From: Myroides albus | GTDB taxonomy: Bacteria; Bacteroidota; Bacteroidia; Flavobacteriales; Flavobacteriaceae | DNA: 64,000 nucleotides | Direction of reading: 5' to 3' | Assembly (NCBI RefSeq): GCF_009711045.1 | Contig: NZ_WMJX01000004.1 | Location: 63,259 to 127,258, forward strand | Shown: piece after piece, positions 56,201 to 64,000 of the stretch | Layout of the letters: every line of letters begins with the position of its first letter | Numbering within the stretch: the stretch's first letter is position 1 | Translations under genes and position numbers: made by a program | Notes under the pieces: generated by a model | Seen by the model: only the letters and a program-made list of their open reading frames with translations | Told to the model about the DNA's origin: nothing | Database searches by the model: none

Positions 56201-56946
56201 TTATGCGTTTCTGCTTTTAATGAAATAACAGAGTCAAACTCAGTCTCTGCATAGAAGTCAGGTTTGTCTGCCGATTTAGGAGCAAACTGCGTTACTTTAG
56301 GTCCTTTGACAAAAGCAACGTTATCTTTATAAGCCGAAACAATATCATTAGGATTTGTCTCAGATGTTTTTCTAATTAATTTGAAAAGAGAAGTAGGTTG
56401 CTCTTCTCCGTCGATGATGAAGGTACCGTTAAATATTTTGTGACGGCAGTGTTCTGAGTTCACTTGTGAGAATCCGAATACCTCAGAGTCTGTAAGTTTA
56501 CGTCCCAATTTAGTCGCTAAGTCATTTAGGTAAGTAATCTCTTCATCGTTTAAAGCTAAACCTTCTTGTGCGTTGTATTTAGCGATGTCCTCAATGTAGT
56601 TAATTGCTTCTGGAGCAATATTGATTGCAAAGATGTCTTGGTGTAGTGTTTCGAACTCTTGTGATAACATTGGATCGAATGCTTCACAGTCTTCTGCTTT
56701 TACGAACTCTTCAATGCGAATAATTCCAGTGATTCCCATATTTTGAGTAATCTCTACAGCATTGGTACTCCATGGAGTAATCATCGTAGCACGTGGACCG
56801 ACAAATTTAGCGTTGATTGTTTTCTCGTTGATGTGCTTGGCATTGCCAAATAACCAGTTTAACTTTTGGATATCTTCATTAGATAAGTTGTTCTCCACCT
56901 GTACTGTGTAGAACTTTCTCGAAGGGTTTTCGAAGAAATGAATCAT
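53275..56946 (-). CDS. purL: Phosphoribosylformylglycinamidine synthase (large single-chain form)
   Basis: Fourth step of purine synthesis: FGAR plus glutamine plus ATP gives FGAM. 1223 residues, the fused form with an N-terminal PurS-like domain, two AIRS-type domains (for example KAETHNFPTTVEPFNGAATG and DIGSGGLVTSLLEM) and a C-terminal glutaminase with nucleophile Cys in VGICNGCQLFMEL and MMPHIERSLF. It is monocistronic. Confidence 0.97.
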   Translation of the reverse strand: MIHFFENPSRKFYTVQVENNLSNEDIQKLNWLFGNAKHINEKTINAKFVGPRATMITPWSTNAVEITQNMGITGIIRIEEFVKAEDCEAFDPMLSQEFETLHQDIFAINIAPEAINYIEDIAKYNAQEGLALNDEEITYLNDLATKLGRKLTDSEVFGFSQVNSEHCRHKIFNGTFIIDGEEQPTSLFKLIRKTSETNPNDIVSAYKDNVAFVKGPKVTQFAPKSADKPDFYAETEFDSVISLKAETHNFPTTVEPFNGAATGSGGEIRDRLAGGQGSLPLAGTAIYMTSYSRLEENRPWEQAMDERAWLYQTPIDILIKASNGASDFGNKFGQPLITGSILTFEHEEDARKLGFDKVIMQAGGIGYGKLDQALKHKPTEGDQVVILGGENYRIGMGGAAVSSANTGAFGSGIELNAIQRSNPEMQKRAANAIRAMVEAEHNPIVSIHDHGAGGHLNCLSELVEETGGNINLDALPVGDPTLSAKEIIGNESQERMGLVIGQKDIDTLARIAERERAPMYTVGEITNDHRFTIESKTKGDKPMDFAIEDMFGSSPKTIMDDQTINRVYADLDYSVSKVEEYLNQLLQLEAVASKDWLTNKVDRCVGGRVAKQQCTGPLQLPLNNLGAMALDYKGKEGIATTVGHAPVVAIVDPAAGSRNAIAEALSNIVWAPLKEGIKNVSLSANWMWACNNAGEDARLYKAVKACSDFAIELGINIPTGKDSLSMKQKYPNDEVIAPGTVIISAAANCTDITKIVEPTLKKNAGSIYYINLSKDNFKLGGSSFAQVLNKIGQEVPTITDAAYFKNAFNAIQELVANEQIAAGHDIGSGGLVTSLLEMTFADVNLGAKYDLTALNEKDTVKALFNENIALIVQAKDDATLEQALAAKGVVAVKIGTVTTDEKVSFTNGSDHFAFSVPAIRDTWMKTSYLLDQKQTKNNKAADRYNNYKEQPLNFSFPTQFDGKKPVVDASKPRPKAAIIREKGSNSEREVANAMFLAGFDVKDVHMTDLISGRETLEDIQFIGAVGGFSNSDVLGSAKGWAGAFMYNEKANTALKNFFARQDTLSVGICNGCQLFMELELINPEHEVHGKMQHNESQKHESIFTSVTIQENNSIMLSTLKGSTLGVWVSHGEGKFNLPETEDKYNIVAKYAYEAYPANPNGSDFNTAMMCDTTGRHLVMMPHIERSLFQWHWANYPEGRKDEVSPWMEAFVNAREWIEANNAK

Positions 56947-56980
56947 TGCGTTAAGAATATTTAGTTGTTGTTGTAATGCA

Positions 56981-56988
56981 CAAAAATA
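56981..56988 (-). promoter_or_regulatory. Candidate -7 box for purL
   Basis: On the minus strand TATTTTTG matches TAnnTTTG, 34 bp before the purL ATG. Confidence 0.4.
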
Positions 56989-57075
56989 GACTAAAAAATA
57001 AGATTTTGAAAATTAATGTTTCAATGGACTTAAAAAGATAAAATTGCCTTTTACTATAGCTAAAAAGCTTGTATA

Positions 57076-57111
57076 AAAAAAGGTTTCAGACTCAAGCCTA
57101 AAACCTTTTTT
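57076..57111 (-). terminator. Terminator after the glycosyltransferase pair
   Basis: AAAAAAGGTTT (57076-57086) and AAACCTTTTTT (57101-57111) form an 11-bp stem. On the minus strand the A/T tract gives the T-run. It closes the operon ending at 57119. Confidence 0.75.
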
Positions 57112-57118
57112 ACTATGA

Positions 57119-57883
57119 TTATTTTTCAATATTATTTCGAAGCATCCACAGTTTTACATACCTTAAAAAGGTAGCATAACCATTTAAAAATGACAAGATA
57201 AGTCCTGGTATTCCATCTCTAAAACCTTGTTTTAAAAAATAGTGTTTTAAAAAACGCAATCCTGGTTTTAAAATAAAGTGAAAGAAGGTCAGCTTGCCTG
57301 TTTTTAGGTTGTAATCTTCTGCTTGTAATGTTGCATAGTGACTTAATTTCTGTACGTGAAAGTCAAAACCCCTATAGGTATTGTGATAGAGTTTATTCTT
57401 TAGAAAACCTATTTGGCCTTCCACTTGTAAATTCTCGTGAACTTTATTTACATAAAAACTATTGTCTTTTTTAAAAAGGCGAACTACTTTGTCATTCTGA
57501 TATCCTGAATAATTAATTGGTCTTTCAAAAAAGTAATTACGTCTAAAAACCCAGTAAGCTTGATATTGATTTTGTTTGTTGTTTTTAAAGAGTTCGATTA
57601 TTTCTTCTCTTAATTCTGCAGTTAATTGTTCATCTGCATCTAATAATAAAACCCATTCTGTGTCTATTTGTGTGATAGCCCAGTTTTTTTGATCGGAGTA
57701 GTTATCAAATTTTCTTGTTAACACTTTTGCTCCTAACTCTGTTGCTATCTCTACAGTTTTATCCGTACTACAAGAATCGATTAAATAGACCTCTTCTACT
57801 ATATCAATAGCAGATAAAATGCAGTCCCTAATTTTAGTTTCTTCATTTTTGGTTGGAATTAGAAGTGTTAGTTTGTTTTTCAT
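57119..57883 (-). CDS. Family 2 glycosyltransferase (WaaE/KdtX-like)
   Basis: 254 residues. The GT-A fold starts LTLLIPTKNEETKIRDCI, with IDSCSTDKTVEIA and the metal-binding DAD motif in LLLDADEQL. The C-terminal HYFLKQGFRDGIPGLILSFL is the membrane-association helix usual in WaaE-type lipopolysaccharide-core glucosyltransferases. It is a paralogue of the next gene upstream (56-bp gap). The sugar donor is unknown. Confidence 0.9.
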   Translation of the reverse strand: MKNKLTLLIPTKNEETKIRDCILSAIDIVEEVYLIDSCSTDKTVEIATELGAKVLTRKFDNYSDQKNWAITQIDTEWVLLLDADEQLTAELREEIIELFKNNKQNQYQAYWVFRRNYFFERPINYSGYQNDKVVRLFKKDNSFYVNKVHENLQVEGQIGFLKNKLYHNTYRGFDFHVQKLSHYATLQAEDYNLKTGKLTFFHFILKPGLRFLKHYFLKQGFRDGIPGLILSFLNGYATFLRYVKLWMLRNNIEK

Positions 57884-57939
57884 TTTATTTGGTCCCTACT
57901 TTATAAAATAGCTATCTGTTTAATATAACTTTATGTGAT

Positions 57940-58689
57940 TTATTTTATTGCTCTATGTAAATTGATTAACTTGACATACTTCATGAAAGAAAAGAAAGAT
58001 TGTATTAAGGAAAATGCAAAACCATCAATTCCGTTAAGAATGCCTTTTTTGAAGAAATAACATCTCACAAAAGCAACTGTTCCATTTAAAATAGGTTTAA
58101 AAGCCGAGACTTTTTTTCCTTTTTCAAATAATTGTTGTGCAGCCCAAGTAGAATATTGATTCTTCTTGTCTATTACTTGTTTGTAAGATTCCCACCCATA
58201 GTGCAAGATGTGTACATTAACGCTTTTTTCATTGGTAGCGATAATGTATTGATGAGCCATATGATCTGAAGGAAAAGCTGTTTTTTTATTAAAAAAGCGA
58301 ACTTTTGAATCGGGATACCATCCAGAGAAATTAATAAGTTTGTTTCCTAAGAAATTTTTGACTCTAAATTTATAGGCATCAATGGTGCTGTTTTCATATT
58401 CTTTTTTGCGAATAAATGCTAAAGCATCCTCGTCTAAGAACTCATCAGCATCTAAGTTCATTATCCAGTCATTTTTACAATATTGCAAACCATACGTTCG
58501 TTGTGGACCATCACCTAAGTATGCTTGCAAATAAACTTTTGCTCCTTTGCTCTTTGCTATTTCGACTGTTTTATCTGTGCTATTTGAATCAATGATGATT
58601 ACCTCTTCACAGTACTGAAATAATGAATCTAAACACTTTCCAATGTTTTTTTCCTCATTAAATGTTATTACTAATCCAGTTATTGGCAT
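57940..58689 (-). CDS. Family 2 glycosyltransferase (WaaE/KdtX-like), paralogue
   Basis: 249 residues with the same plan as its neighbour: GLVITFNEEKNIGKCLDSL, IDSNSTDKTVEIAKSKGAKV, DAD motif in NLDADEFL, and a C-terminal YFFKKGILNGIDGFAFSLIQ. Two tandem GT2 genes behind a sulfatase-type transferase gene suggest assembly or decoration of lipo-oligosaccharide core. That assignment is inference. Confidence 0.9.
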   Translation of the reverse strand: MPITGLVITFNEEKNIGKCLDSLFQYCEEVIIIDSNSTDKTVEIAKSKGAKVYLQAYLGDGPQRTYGLQYCKNDWIMNLDADEFLDEDALAFIRKKEYENSTIDAYKFRVKNFLGNKLINFSGWYPDSKVRFFNKKTAFPSDHMAHQYIIATNEKSVNVHILHYGWESYKQVIDKKNQYSTWAAQQLFEKGKKVSAFKPILNGTVAFVRCYFFKKGILNGIDGFAFSLIQSFFSFMKYVKLINLHRAIK

Positions 58690-58740
58690 AATTGTTCGTT
58701 GTATATAAGCTGTATAAAGATAGTGTTAATGTTGTAATTT

Positions 58741-60603
58741 TTAATCTATGGTAAGTTGATTATTTTTTACTCTAAAATTAAATGATTGTATGTAAGCTTT
58801 GATGAAATCTTCCATTTGTTTTAGAACCTCTAATTCAGTATTCATTAGATTGTTCTTAAGTAATGGATCTGTTTTCCAATTGTATAATCCCAATGTTTTC
58901 TTTCCATCAAAAGCTAAGTAATAATCGCCTTTTTCGTAGTTGTATATATTGTCTAAGTAGTTAACAACAAAATCTTGCTCTGATTTATACGATTTACCAT
59001 AAGTAACTATTTTGGTGTTAATTTGCAGATAATCCATTAAACTTGGCAAGATATCAATCTGTTGAAAGTTCTTTTCTACTTTTTCTATTGAAAGACTTTC
59101 GTCTCCAGGTGCAAAAAATAAGATTGGAACTCTGAACTTACCTACATTAGTTTTCCAATGGTCTTCCTTGGGTTCTGAGCAAGTGTGATCAGCTGTAATA
59201 ACAAAGATTGTGTTGTTGTACCACTCTTTAGTTTTAGCTGTTTCAAAGAATTTCTTCAAGGAGTAGTCTGCATAGGCAATAGATTCGTGAATGTCAGCAT
59301 TTCCCTTTGGAAATTTCCCTTTGTATTTCTCAGGTATGGTATAGGGGTTGTGTGATGAAATTGTAAATAAAGTCGTAAAAAAAGGCTTTTTAAACTCATC
59401 TAGTTTTTTTGCATAAAACTGTAAGAACTCTTCATCGAATATTCCCCATGCACCATCGAATGCCTCTGGACCTTGATATTCATTCTTTCCATAATACTCA
59501 TCAAATCCCGCCACATTTGCATATTGGTCAAAGTTTTGACTTCCGTTAAATGCTCCATGGAAGAAAGCGGTGTGATAACCATTTTCTTTTAAGATTTTGG
59601 GTAGGGTATATACATCGTTTAGTGCATAGCTCGATGATATAAAGGTTCTGTTCATTAAACTTGGAATGCTTGAGATAGCTGAAGGTACAGCATCTATAGA
59701 AACTTTACCATTGGCAAAAGCATTTTCAAAGAAATGACTGTTTTGTGCTAAAGAGTCCATAAAAGGAGTTAAGCCTCTGTGCATGGTTTCTCTACCAAAA
59801 CTCTCCACTATTAATAGGACAACATTCTTTTTATTTATGCTATCATACTTGAATTCTTGTATAGGATTAAAGACTTTATTTAGTTCGCTATCAGTGAAAA
59901 ATTGTACTTCTTCCAAGACCTCACTTTTCCCCATTGTCTTGATAACAGAGAAAGGTGTGTTTAAGACAAGTGCTGTGTTTTTTAGCCCACCGTACTGAGA
60001 AGCATCTACTAATCTTATGGGTTTATGCTGTAAACCACCACGGCCTAAAACAAGCATAATACCTATAACTAATATTGCTATAATGATATCTTTTACGTTG
60101 ATATAACTTCTTTTTATTTTGTAATCTATCTTTCTGTAAATCAACCAAAAAATAAAGAAAGATAAAAACATGAATAGTGGTATCCACCAATAATCAACAA
60201 TAAAGTTTTTTAGTAGACCTGGTATTTCTTGCTCCATTCCAGTAGCTGTAATGAAGGCATAAGAACTACGGCGACCAATGAATTTAAAGTATTCGTAATC
60301 TACGTAGTTCAAGCATAGAAAGAAAATATTGACTAAGTAAAAACTGTAAAATAAGAATTGTTGGTAACCTGCTCTGGTTTGAAATTTACCTGGAAAGATA
60401 TGAAGTAGGGCAAAAGCCATATTTAAAAATCCCAGCGCAGCAAGGTCAAATCGCAATCCACCTATAAATACTTTCCAATCCCATGGATCTAACAAGTGAC
60501 TGTTATAGAAATAGAACCCTATTCTACATACTTGATAGAAGATAAAGATTAAAGCAAATCTTTTGAAAAATAAAATACAATTTTGAGAAAGAAGTTTACT
60601 CAT
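58741..60603 (-). CDS. LTA-synthase / phosphoethanolamine-transferase-like membrane sulfatase
   Basis: 620 residues. Five N-terminal membrane segments (about 10-165) precede an extracytoplasmic alkaline-phosphatase-fold domain. Metal-binding and active-site segments are LLIVESFGRETM and VITADHTCS. The nucleophile region is NGKVSIDAVPSAISS, where the candidate nucleophile is Ser near 302 rather than Thr. A Gram-negative cell has no lipoteichoic acid, so transfer of phosphoethanolamine or phosphoglycerol to lipid A or glycan is likelier. It is first of the glycosyltransferase operon. Confidence 0.87.
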   Translation of the reverse strand: MSKLLSQNCILFFKRFALIFIFYQVCRIGFYFYNSHLLDPWDWKVFIGGLRFDLAALGFLNMAFALLHIFPGKFQTRAGYQQFLFYSFYLVNIFFLCLNYVDYEYFKFIGRRSSYAFITATGMEQEIPGLLKNFIVDYWWIPLFMFLSFFIFWLIYRKIDYKIKRSYINVKDIIIAILVIGIMLVLGRGGLQHKPIRLVDASQYGGLKNTALVLNTPFSVIKTMGKSEVLEEVQFFTDSELNKVFNPIQEFKYDSINKKNVVLLIVESFGRETMHRGLTPFMDSLAQNSHFFENAFANGKVSIDAVPSAISSIPSLMNRTFISSSYALNDVYTLPKILKENGYHTAFFHGAFNGSQNFDQYANVAGFDEYYGKNEYQGPEAFDGAWGIFDEEFLQFYAKKLDEFKKPFFTTLFTISSHNPYTIPEKYKGKFPKGNADIHESIAYADYSLKKFFETAKTKEWYNNTIFVITADHTCSEPKEDHWKTNVGKFRVPILFFAPGDESLSIEKVEKNFQQIDILPSLMDYLQINTKIVTYGKSYKSEQDFVVNYLDNIYNYEKGDYYLAFDGKKTLGLYNWKTDPLLKNNLMNTELEVLKQMEDFIKAYIQSFNFRVKNNQLTID

Positions 60604-60630
60604 GATATTTGATTAATAATTTGTAATAAA

Positions 60631-60664
60631 TTAAAACAGAGTACCCGTAAGTACTCTGTTTTAA
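60631..60664. terminator. Terminator after dapD
   Basis: AAAACAGAGTAC (60633-60644) and GTACTCTGTTTT (60651-60662) form a perfect 12-bp stem with a 6-nt loop, 15 bp past the dapD stop. Confidence 0.8.
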
Positions 60665-60678
60665 CAGATGTAACATGA

Positions 60679-61494
60679 TTATACAGCTACATTATACTCT
60701 CTTAAGGCATCGTTTAACGATGTCTTTAAATCCGTTGATGCTTTGCGTGTTCCAATTATTAAAGCACACGGCACTTGATATTCACCAGCAGGGAATTTCT
60801 TTGTATACGAACCCGGTATCACTACAGAGCGCTCTGGTACATATCCTTTTATTTCTTTAGGAGTATCTCCTGTTACATCTATAATTTTAGTAGACGCTGT
60901 CAGTACCACATTAGCACCTAATACAGCCTCTTTTCCTACTCGAACACCTTCTACTACGATACAACGCGATCCGATAAATGCATTGTCTTCTATAATTACA
61001 GGAGCTGCCTGTAGGGGTTCTAGTACTCCTCCGATACCTACACCACCTGATAAGTGTACGTTCTTTCCAATTTGAGCACATGATCCTACTGTAGCCCATG
61101 TGTCTACCATCGTCCCCTGATCTACATAAGCACCTATATTCACATATGATGGCATTAATATCACTCCAGCAGAAATATAGGCTCCATGACGAGCCACAGC
61201 ATTAGGCACTACTCTGATTCCCTTTTCAGCATAATTCTTCTTCAGAGGCATTTTGTCGTGATATTCAAAGATACCAGCTTCTAAAGTTTCCATCTTTTGG
61301 ATAGGGAAGTAAAGTACCACTGCCTTTTTTACCCATTCATTGATTTGCCATTCTGTTCCCTTAGGTTCAGCTACACGCAATTTACCACTGTCAATCAGCT
61401 CTATAACTTCACGAATAGTATTTTGAGTGTTTTGATCTTGTAAAAGTGAGCGGTCTTCCCACGCTTTTTCGATTACTTCTTGTAAGTGCGTCAT
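60679..61494 (-). CDS. dapD: Tetrahydrodipicolinate N-succinyltransferase
   Basis: Acyl-CoA-dependent step of the succinylase route to diaminopimelate and lysine. 271 residues, standard. The left-handed beta-helix hexapeptide repeats include IGAYVDQGTMVDTWATVGSC and NVHLSGGVGIGGVLEPLQA. The N-terminal helical part is THLQEVIEKAWEDRS. It uses succinyl-CoA, by family. It shares a pathway with dapF at the left end of the window. Confidence 0.96.
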   Translation of the reverse strand: MTHLQEVIEKAWEDRSLLQDQNTQNTIREVIELIDSGKLRVAEPKGTEWQINEWVKKAVVLYFPIQKMETLEAGIFEYHDKMPLKKNYAEKGIRVVPNAVARHGAYISAGVILMPSYVNIGAYVDQGTMVDTWATVGSCAQIGKNVHLSGGVGIGGVLEPLQAAPVIIEDNAFIGSRCIVVEGVRVGKEAVLGANVVLTASTKIIDVTGDTPKEIKGYVPERSVVIPGSYTKKFPAGEYQVPCALIIGTRKASTDLKTSLNDALREYNVAV

Positions 61495-61525
61495 CTGTAT
61501 TAGATTGAGGTTTGTTAATATATAA

Positions 61526-62365
61526 TTATTGAATGGCTTTGATTACCGCCATTAAGTCTTGTTCTGCTAATCCTTGTTCACTGGCCTTTGCATACGCTTG
61601 TTCTGCAGCCTGTGTCAGAGCAGTATCCCATCCTGCCTCTTGTGCTAAGCGAATGTCCTTTAGCATAAATTTTAGTGGAAATGCAGCAGGATAATCATCG
61701 CTTAGGATAGCAGAGGTCTTTATCTTACTCATACCAGAGCCACATGCACTATCATTTACGATAGCAGTCATCATCTCTCTATTTATTCCATTTTGTTCAG
61801 CCAATAGCACAGTCTCAGCTAGTCCTTGTACTACTACAGACATATAGTAGTTAATGGCTAGTTTAGCTTTACTACCACTACCTGATTCTCCTAAGTAGTA
61901 ATGACTTTTTCCCATAACCTCGAAGTATGGGATAGTGCGTTCGTAGATTGTTTTGTCTCCACCTACTAAGAATAGTAGTGTACCATCTACAGCAGGCTTT
62001 ACACTTCCTGATATAGGAGCATCTAGATAATGAGCCTTTTTTTCTTGTATTTGTTGATATAGTTTTTTAGCTAAGACAGGTGATATAGTACTGCTATTGA
62101 CAAAAGTCTTTCCCGTTATCTCCTGTGTGAGAATTTGGTTGAATGTATCTTCTACAATTGCATCGTTAGGCAAGGTTAAGAAGACTATATCAGATGCTTT
62201 AATGAAAGCAGTTAATTCTTGAATAGCAACAGCTCCTTTCGCCACTAATGGGGATACTTTATTAGGGATGCGTTGGTATATATTAAGCTTATATCCAGCC
62301 TTTAAAAGGTTTTCTGCCATTGGGTTTCCCATATTTCCAAGTCCTATCCATCCAATTGTCTTCAT
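61526..62365 (-). CDS. NAD(P)-dependent 3-hydroxyisobutyrate-dehydrogenase-like oxidoreductase
   Basis: 279 residues. The Rossmann motif is GLGNMGNPMAENLLKAGY. The substrate-binding motif is DAPISGSVKPAVDGTL, and the catalytic Lys lies in GSGSKAKLAINYYMS. Family members reduce or oxidise beta-hydroxyacids such as tartronate semialdehyde, glyoxylate or succinic semialdehyde. Which one is used here cannot be told. It is 31 bp upstream of dapD and divergent from an AraC gene that may control it. Confidence 0.92.
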   Translation of the reverse strand: MKTIGWIGLGNMGNPMAENLLKAGYKLNIYQRIPNKVSPLVAKGAVAIQELTAFIKASDIVFLTLPNDAIVEDTFNQILTQEITGKTFVNSSTISPVLAKKLYQQIQEKKAHYLDAPISGSVKPAVDGTLLFLVGGDKTIYERTIPYFEVMGKSHYYLGESGSGSKAKLAINYYMSVVVQGLAETVLLAEQNGINREMMTAIVNDSACGSGMSKIKTSAILSDDYPAAFPLKFMLKDIRLAQEAGWDTALTQAAEQAYAKASEQGLAEQDLMAVIKAIQ

Positions 62366-62480
62366 AGTCTATCCTGTCTGTGATTTTGTTCGAAAAGCAA
62401 ATATAATTAATAATGTTCATTTTTATCGTGTTTGAGTTAAACAAGCGCTATATTCTATAAGTGAATGAAGTCGTGGGTTA

Positions 62481-62511
62481 TTGTAGTTATTGTCAAAATA
62501 AAATATATTTG
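62481..62511 (+). promoter_or_regulatory. Promoter of the AraC-type gene
   Basis: TTG (62481-62483) and TATATTTG (62504-62511) are 20 bp apart, a good Bacteroidota -33/-7 pair. Transcription would start near 62517, which fixes the translation start at 62537. Confidence 0.6.
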
Positions 62512-62536
62512 CTTACAAGGATATACAACCAAAAGT

Positions 62537-63400
62537 ATGAAGGACATTAAATGGGAGACACTCGATAGACTAAAAGCAGGTTTTAAAGAACTGGAGGCTA
62601 AAGGTGAGTTTATTTATATGCCTACTATTAACTTGGACTATTATCCAGGGGAACCTTATCGATCTAATTATTATGGAATTGGTCTATTAGAACAAGGAGA
62701 GATTACTTTCTATATTGATTTAACGCGTTATCACATCCAAGCTCCAGCTATTATCTTTGCAGATACCACTTCGATTAAACGTTGGGACAAAACCAAGCGC
62801 ACTTATGAAATGCGTACTATTTTGTTCTCTGAAGACTTTATGCAGAGCAAGCTTATTGAGAATAATGTGTTGAATTCTTTTTCTGATTTGTCGAGTTTAG
62901 GTGGTTGTGTGACTCAATTAAACGAAGTTGAGTTTACTAATTTTCTGACTTTGTTTAAAGTCATAGATAGTCGTGTGAACTCTGACAATCCATTTCACAT
63001 TGAAGTTGTACGTGGTGCAATCTACAGCATGATTAATGAGGTGGCGTATATGTATGAAAAATACGGTAACCAAACTAAAGCACTTCACTCTTTAGATTTG
63101 CGTTTTCGAGAGGCTGTAGCTAAGCATTGCAAACAACAACGAAGTGTTCAGTTTTATGCCGAGTATCTACATGTACACCCCAAATATCTCAGTCATGTTA
63201 TTTCTACAGAAACAGGAATGACTGCCAGTGAATGGATACAATCTCAAGTAGTGTTAGAAGCAAAAGTTTTGCTGCAAGATCATACGATATCAGTGGGAAC
63301 TATTGCTGAGGTATTAAACTTTCCTGACCAAAGTACTTTTGGTAAATACTTTAAAAAATACGCGGGAATTAGCCCAAGTAACTATCGAGAGAATCTATGA
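62537..63400 (+). CDS. AraC family transcriptional regulator
   Basis: 287 residues from the ATG at 62537. The N-terminal about 170 residues form a cupin-like sensor (YYGIGLLEQGEITFYIDLTR). The C-terminal AraC DNA-binding domain includes VSFYAEYLHVHPKYLSHVI-like (FYAEYLHVHPKYLSHVI) and IAEVLNFPDQSTFGKYFKKY. The ATG at 62465 would add 24 residues but lies upstream of the promoter. Possible targets are the divergent oxidoreductase or the lipoprotein gene downstream. Confidence 0.88.
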   Translation: MKDIKWETLDRLKAGFKELEAKGEFIYMPTINLDYYPGEPYRSNYYGIGLLEQGEITFYIDLTRYHIQAPAIIFADTTSIKRWDKTKRTYEMRTILFSEDFMQSKLIENNVLNSFSDLSSLGGCVTQLNEVEFTNFLTLFKVIDSRVNSDNPFHIEVVRGAIYSMINEVAYMYEKYGNQTKALHSLDLRFREAVAKHCKQQRSVQFYAEYLHVHPKYLSHVISTETGMTASEWIQSQVVLEAKVLLQDHTISVGTIAEVLNFPDQSTFGKYFKKYAGISPSNYRENL

Positions 63401-63915
63401 TTGTCTTTTTGATTGAATTTTCTTTACCAATATCAAGTGTTTTTTAACCTTCAATTGGCCTACTTGTCTTTTTTATAAGACACTCTCTTTTTGGTTTGTA
63501 AGGATGTTTTTCCTTCTCAAGTAATTTGTTTACAGTGATTTATTGGTTTTTTAGGCTCATTTTAATCTAAATATTAAAATATACTTAAAAGTACTTAATC
63601 CGTGTTTTTGTACAATTATACCGAACTTTATTAATTGTTTGTAGTTCACAATACAAGGAATTTTGCCAAAGAGTTTTTAGAATGTAATAAAACTATTTTT
63701 TAGGATTGTGATTTGTAACAGGCTGTTTAAGGAATGTTGCTATACTTCATAACTATTTGTTTGGTACTTGGTTTATTGATGGGAATCTTACCTTTTGACT
63801 AAAAAAACTGCTTTTTAGCCCTTTATACCTACCCTTTGAACAGATAATTTTGCCATTGATAAAAATAGAAGATTTACTTCTAAGCTTTTTAGTCATCATT
63901 AATAACGATTAAAAA
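63401..63915. other. 515-bp intergenic region
   Basis: AT-rich, without a coding frame I can support and without a clear terminator. A -7-like TAATTTTG lies at 63845-63852, 64 bp before the lipoprotein start at 63916. Confidence 0.5.
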
Positions 63916-64000
63916 ATGAACAAAACAACAGCATTTTTGACCTTATCCATTTTAGCCTTTACAGGGGCTTGTCAAGATAAAAACCAAGATGGAGGACACG
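63916..64000 (+). CDS. N-terminal fragment of a lipoprotein, possibly an RND adaptor (cut by the window edge)
   Basis: 28 residues are visible: MNKTTAFLTLSILAFTGACQ, then DKNQDGGH. The lipobox FTGAC places the acylated Cys at position 19. The start resembles RND membrane-fusion adaptors of this group, and an AraC gene lies upstream, but no adaptor domain is inside the window, so the function remains open. Confidence 0.65.
   Translation, partial: MNKTTAFLTLSILAFTGACQDKNQDGGH

Noticed and set aside
62465..62536. N-terminal extension of the AraC regulator from ATG 62465
   Set aside because: A good -33/-7 promoter lies within this stretch, so it is upstream of the transcript start.

Overview
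The window looks like a chromosomal segment of a member of the Bacteroidota, most likely the family Flavobacteriaceae; Myroides is my best guess from overall protein resemblance, but the sequence alone does not prove the genus. Signs are the low G+C content, many upstream TAnnTTTG motifs (the Bacteroidota -7 box), TonB-dependent receptors with N-terminal carboxypeptidase-regulatory-like domains, lipoproteins with SC lipoboxes, a bifunctional hisB, and the htrA/dapF/GNAT/mltG neighbourhood. I see no rRNA, tRNA, CRISPR array, intact insertion sequence or prophage.

Layout. 0-2.7 kb: a truncated HtrA/DegQ protease, then dapF, a GNAT acetyltransferase and mltG (cell wall and lysine/DAP supply). 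2.9-8.8 kb: a complete MFP-RND-OMF efflux operon on the minus strand. 9.1-9.5 kb: a decayed remnant of comM/yifB. 9.6-11.3 kb: a membrane protein and a YpfJ-type zinc metallopeptidase. 11.4-15 kb: a TonB-dependent siderophore receptor divergent from a PchR-like AraC regulator. 15-18.8 kb: yebC, gcvT, a rhodanese, a methyltransferase and a lipoprotein. 18.8-19.5 kb: a gene-free stretch with 11-bp repeats and long inverted repeats. 19.5-20.5 kb: VF530 and two small proteins. 20.7-27.4 kb: a four-gene operon encoding a TonB receptor, a DUF4876-type lipoprotein, a DUF6850-type outer-membrane barrel and a di-haem cytochrome c peroxidase. 27.8-29.8 kb: flavohaemoglobin (hmp) and a Crp/Fnr regulator, with a palindrome correctly placed for activation of hmp.

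29.8-42.6 kb is the accessory part. A small protein of unknown function is followed by a 1687-residue DUF4132 (MolR/YehI-like) protein. Then come a lipoprotein, a nucleoside-deoxyribosyltransferase-like protein, a SWIM zinc-finger protein, a SUKH-like protein, two small outer-membrane barrels, a DUF2004-like protein and a second, shorter SWIM paralogue. This resembles the MolR/SWIM half of the E. coli yeh locus without its MoxR ATPase and VWA genes, and it is the best candidate for an undercharacterised system here.

42.7-46 kb: Xaa-Pro aminopeptidase, a small HExxH protein and a DUF6051-type alpha/beta hydrolase. 46-53.2 kb: a complete histidine operon (hisGDCBHAFIE) with overlapping genes, preceded by a His-rich leader peptide and a rho-independent attenuator. 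53.3-57 kb: purL. 57.1-60.6 kb: two family 2 glycosyltransferases and an LTA-synthase/phosphoethanolamine-transferase-like membrane sulfatase, probably acting on cell-surface glycolipid. 60.7-62.4 kb: dapD and a 3-hydroxyisobutyrate-dehydrogenase-like enzyme. 62.5-64 kb: an AraC regulator and the start of a lipoprotein.
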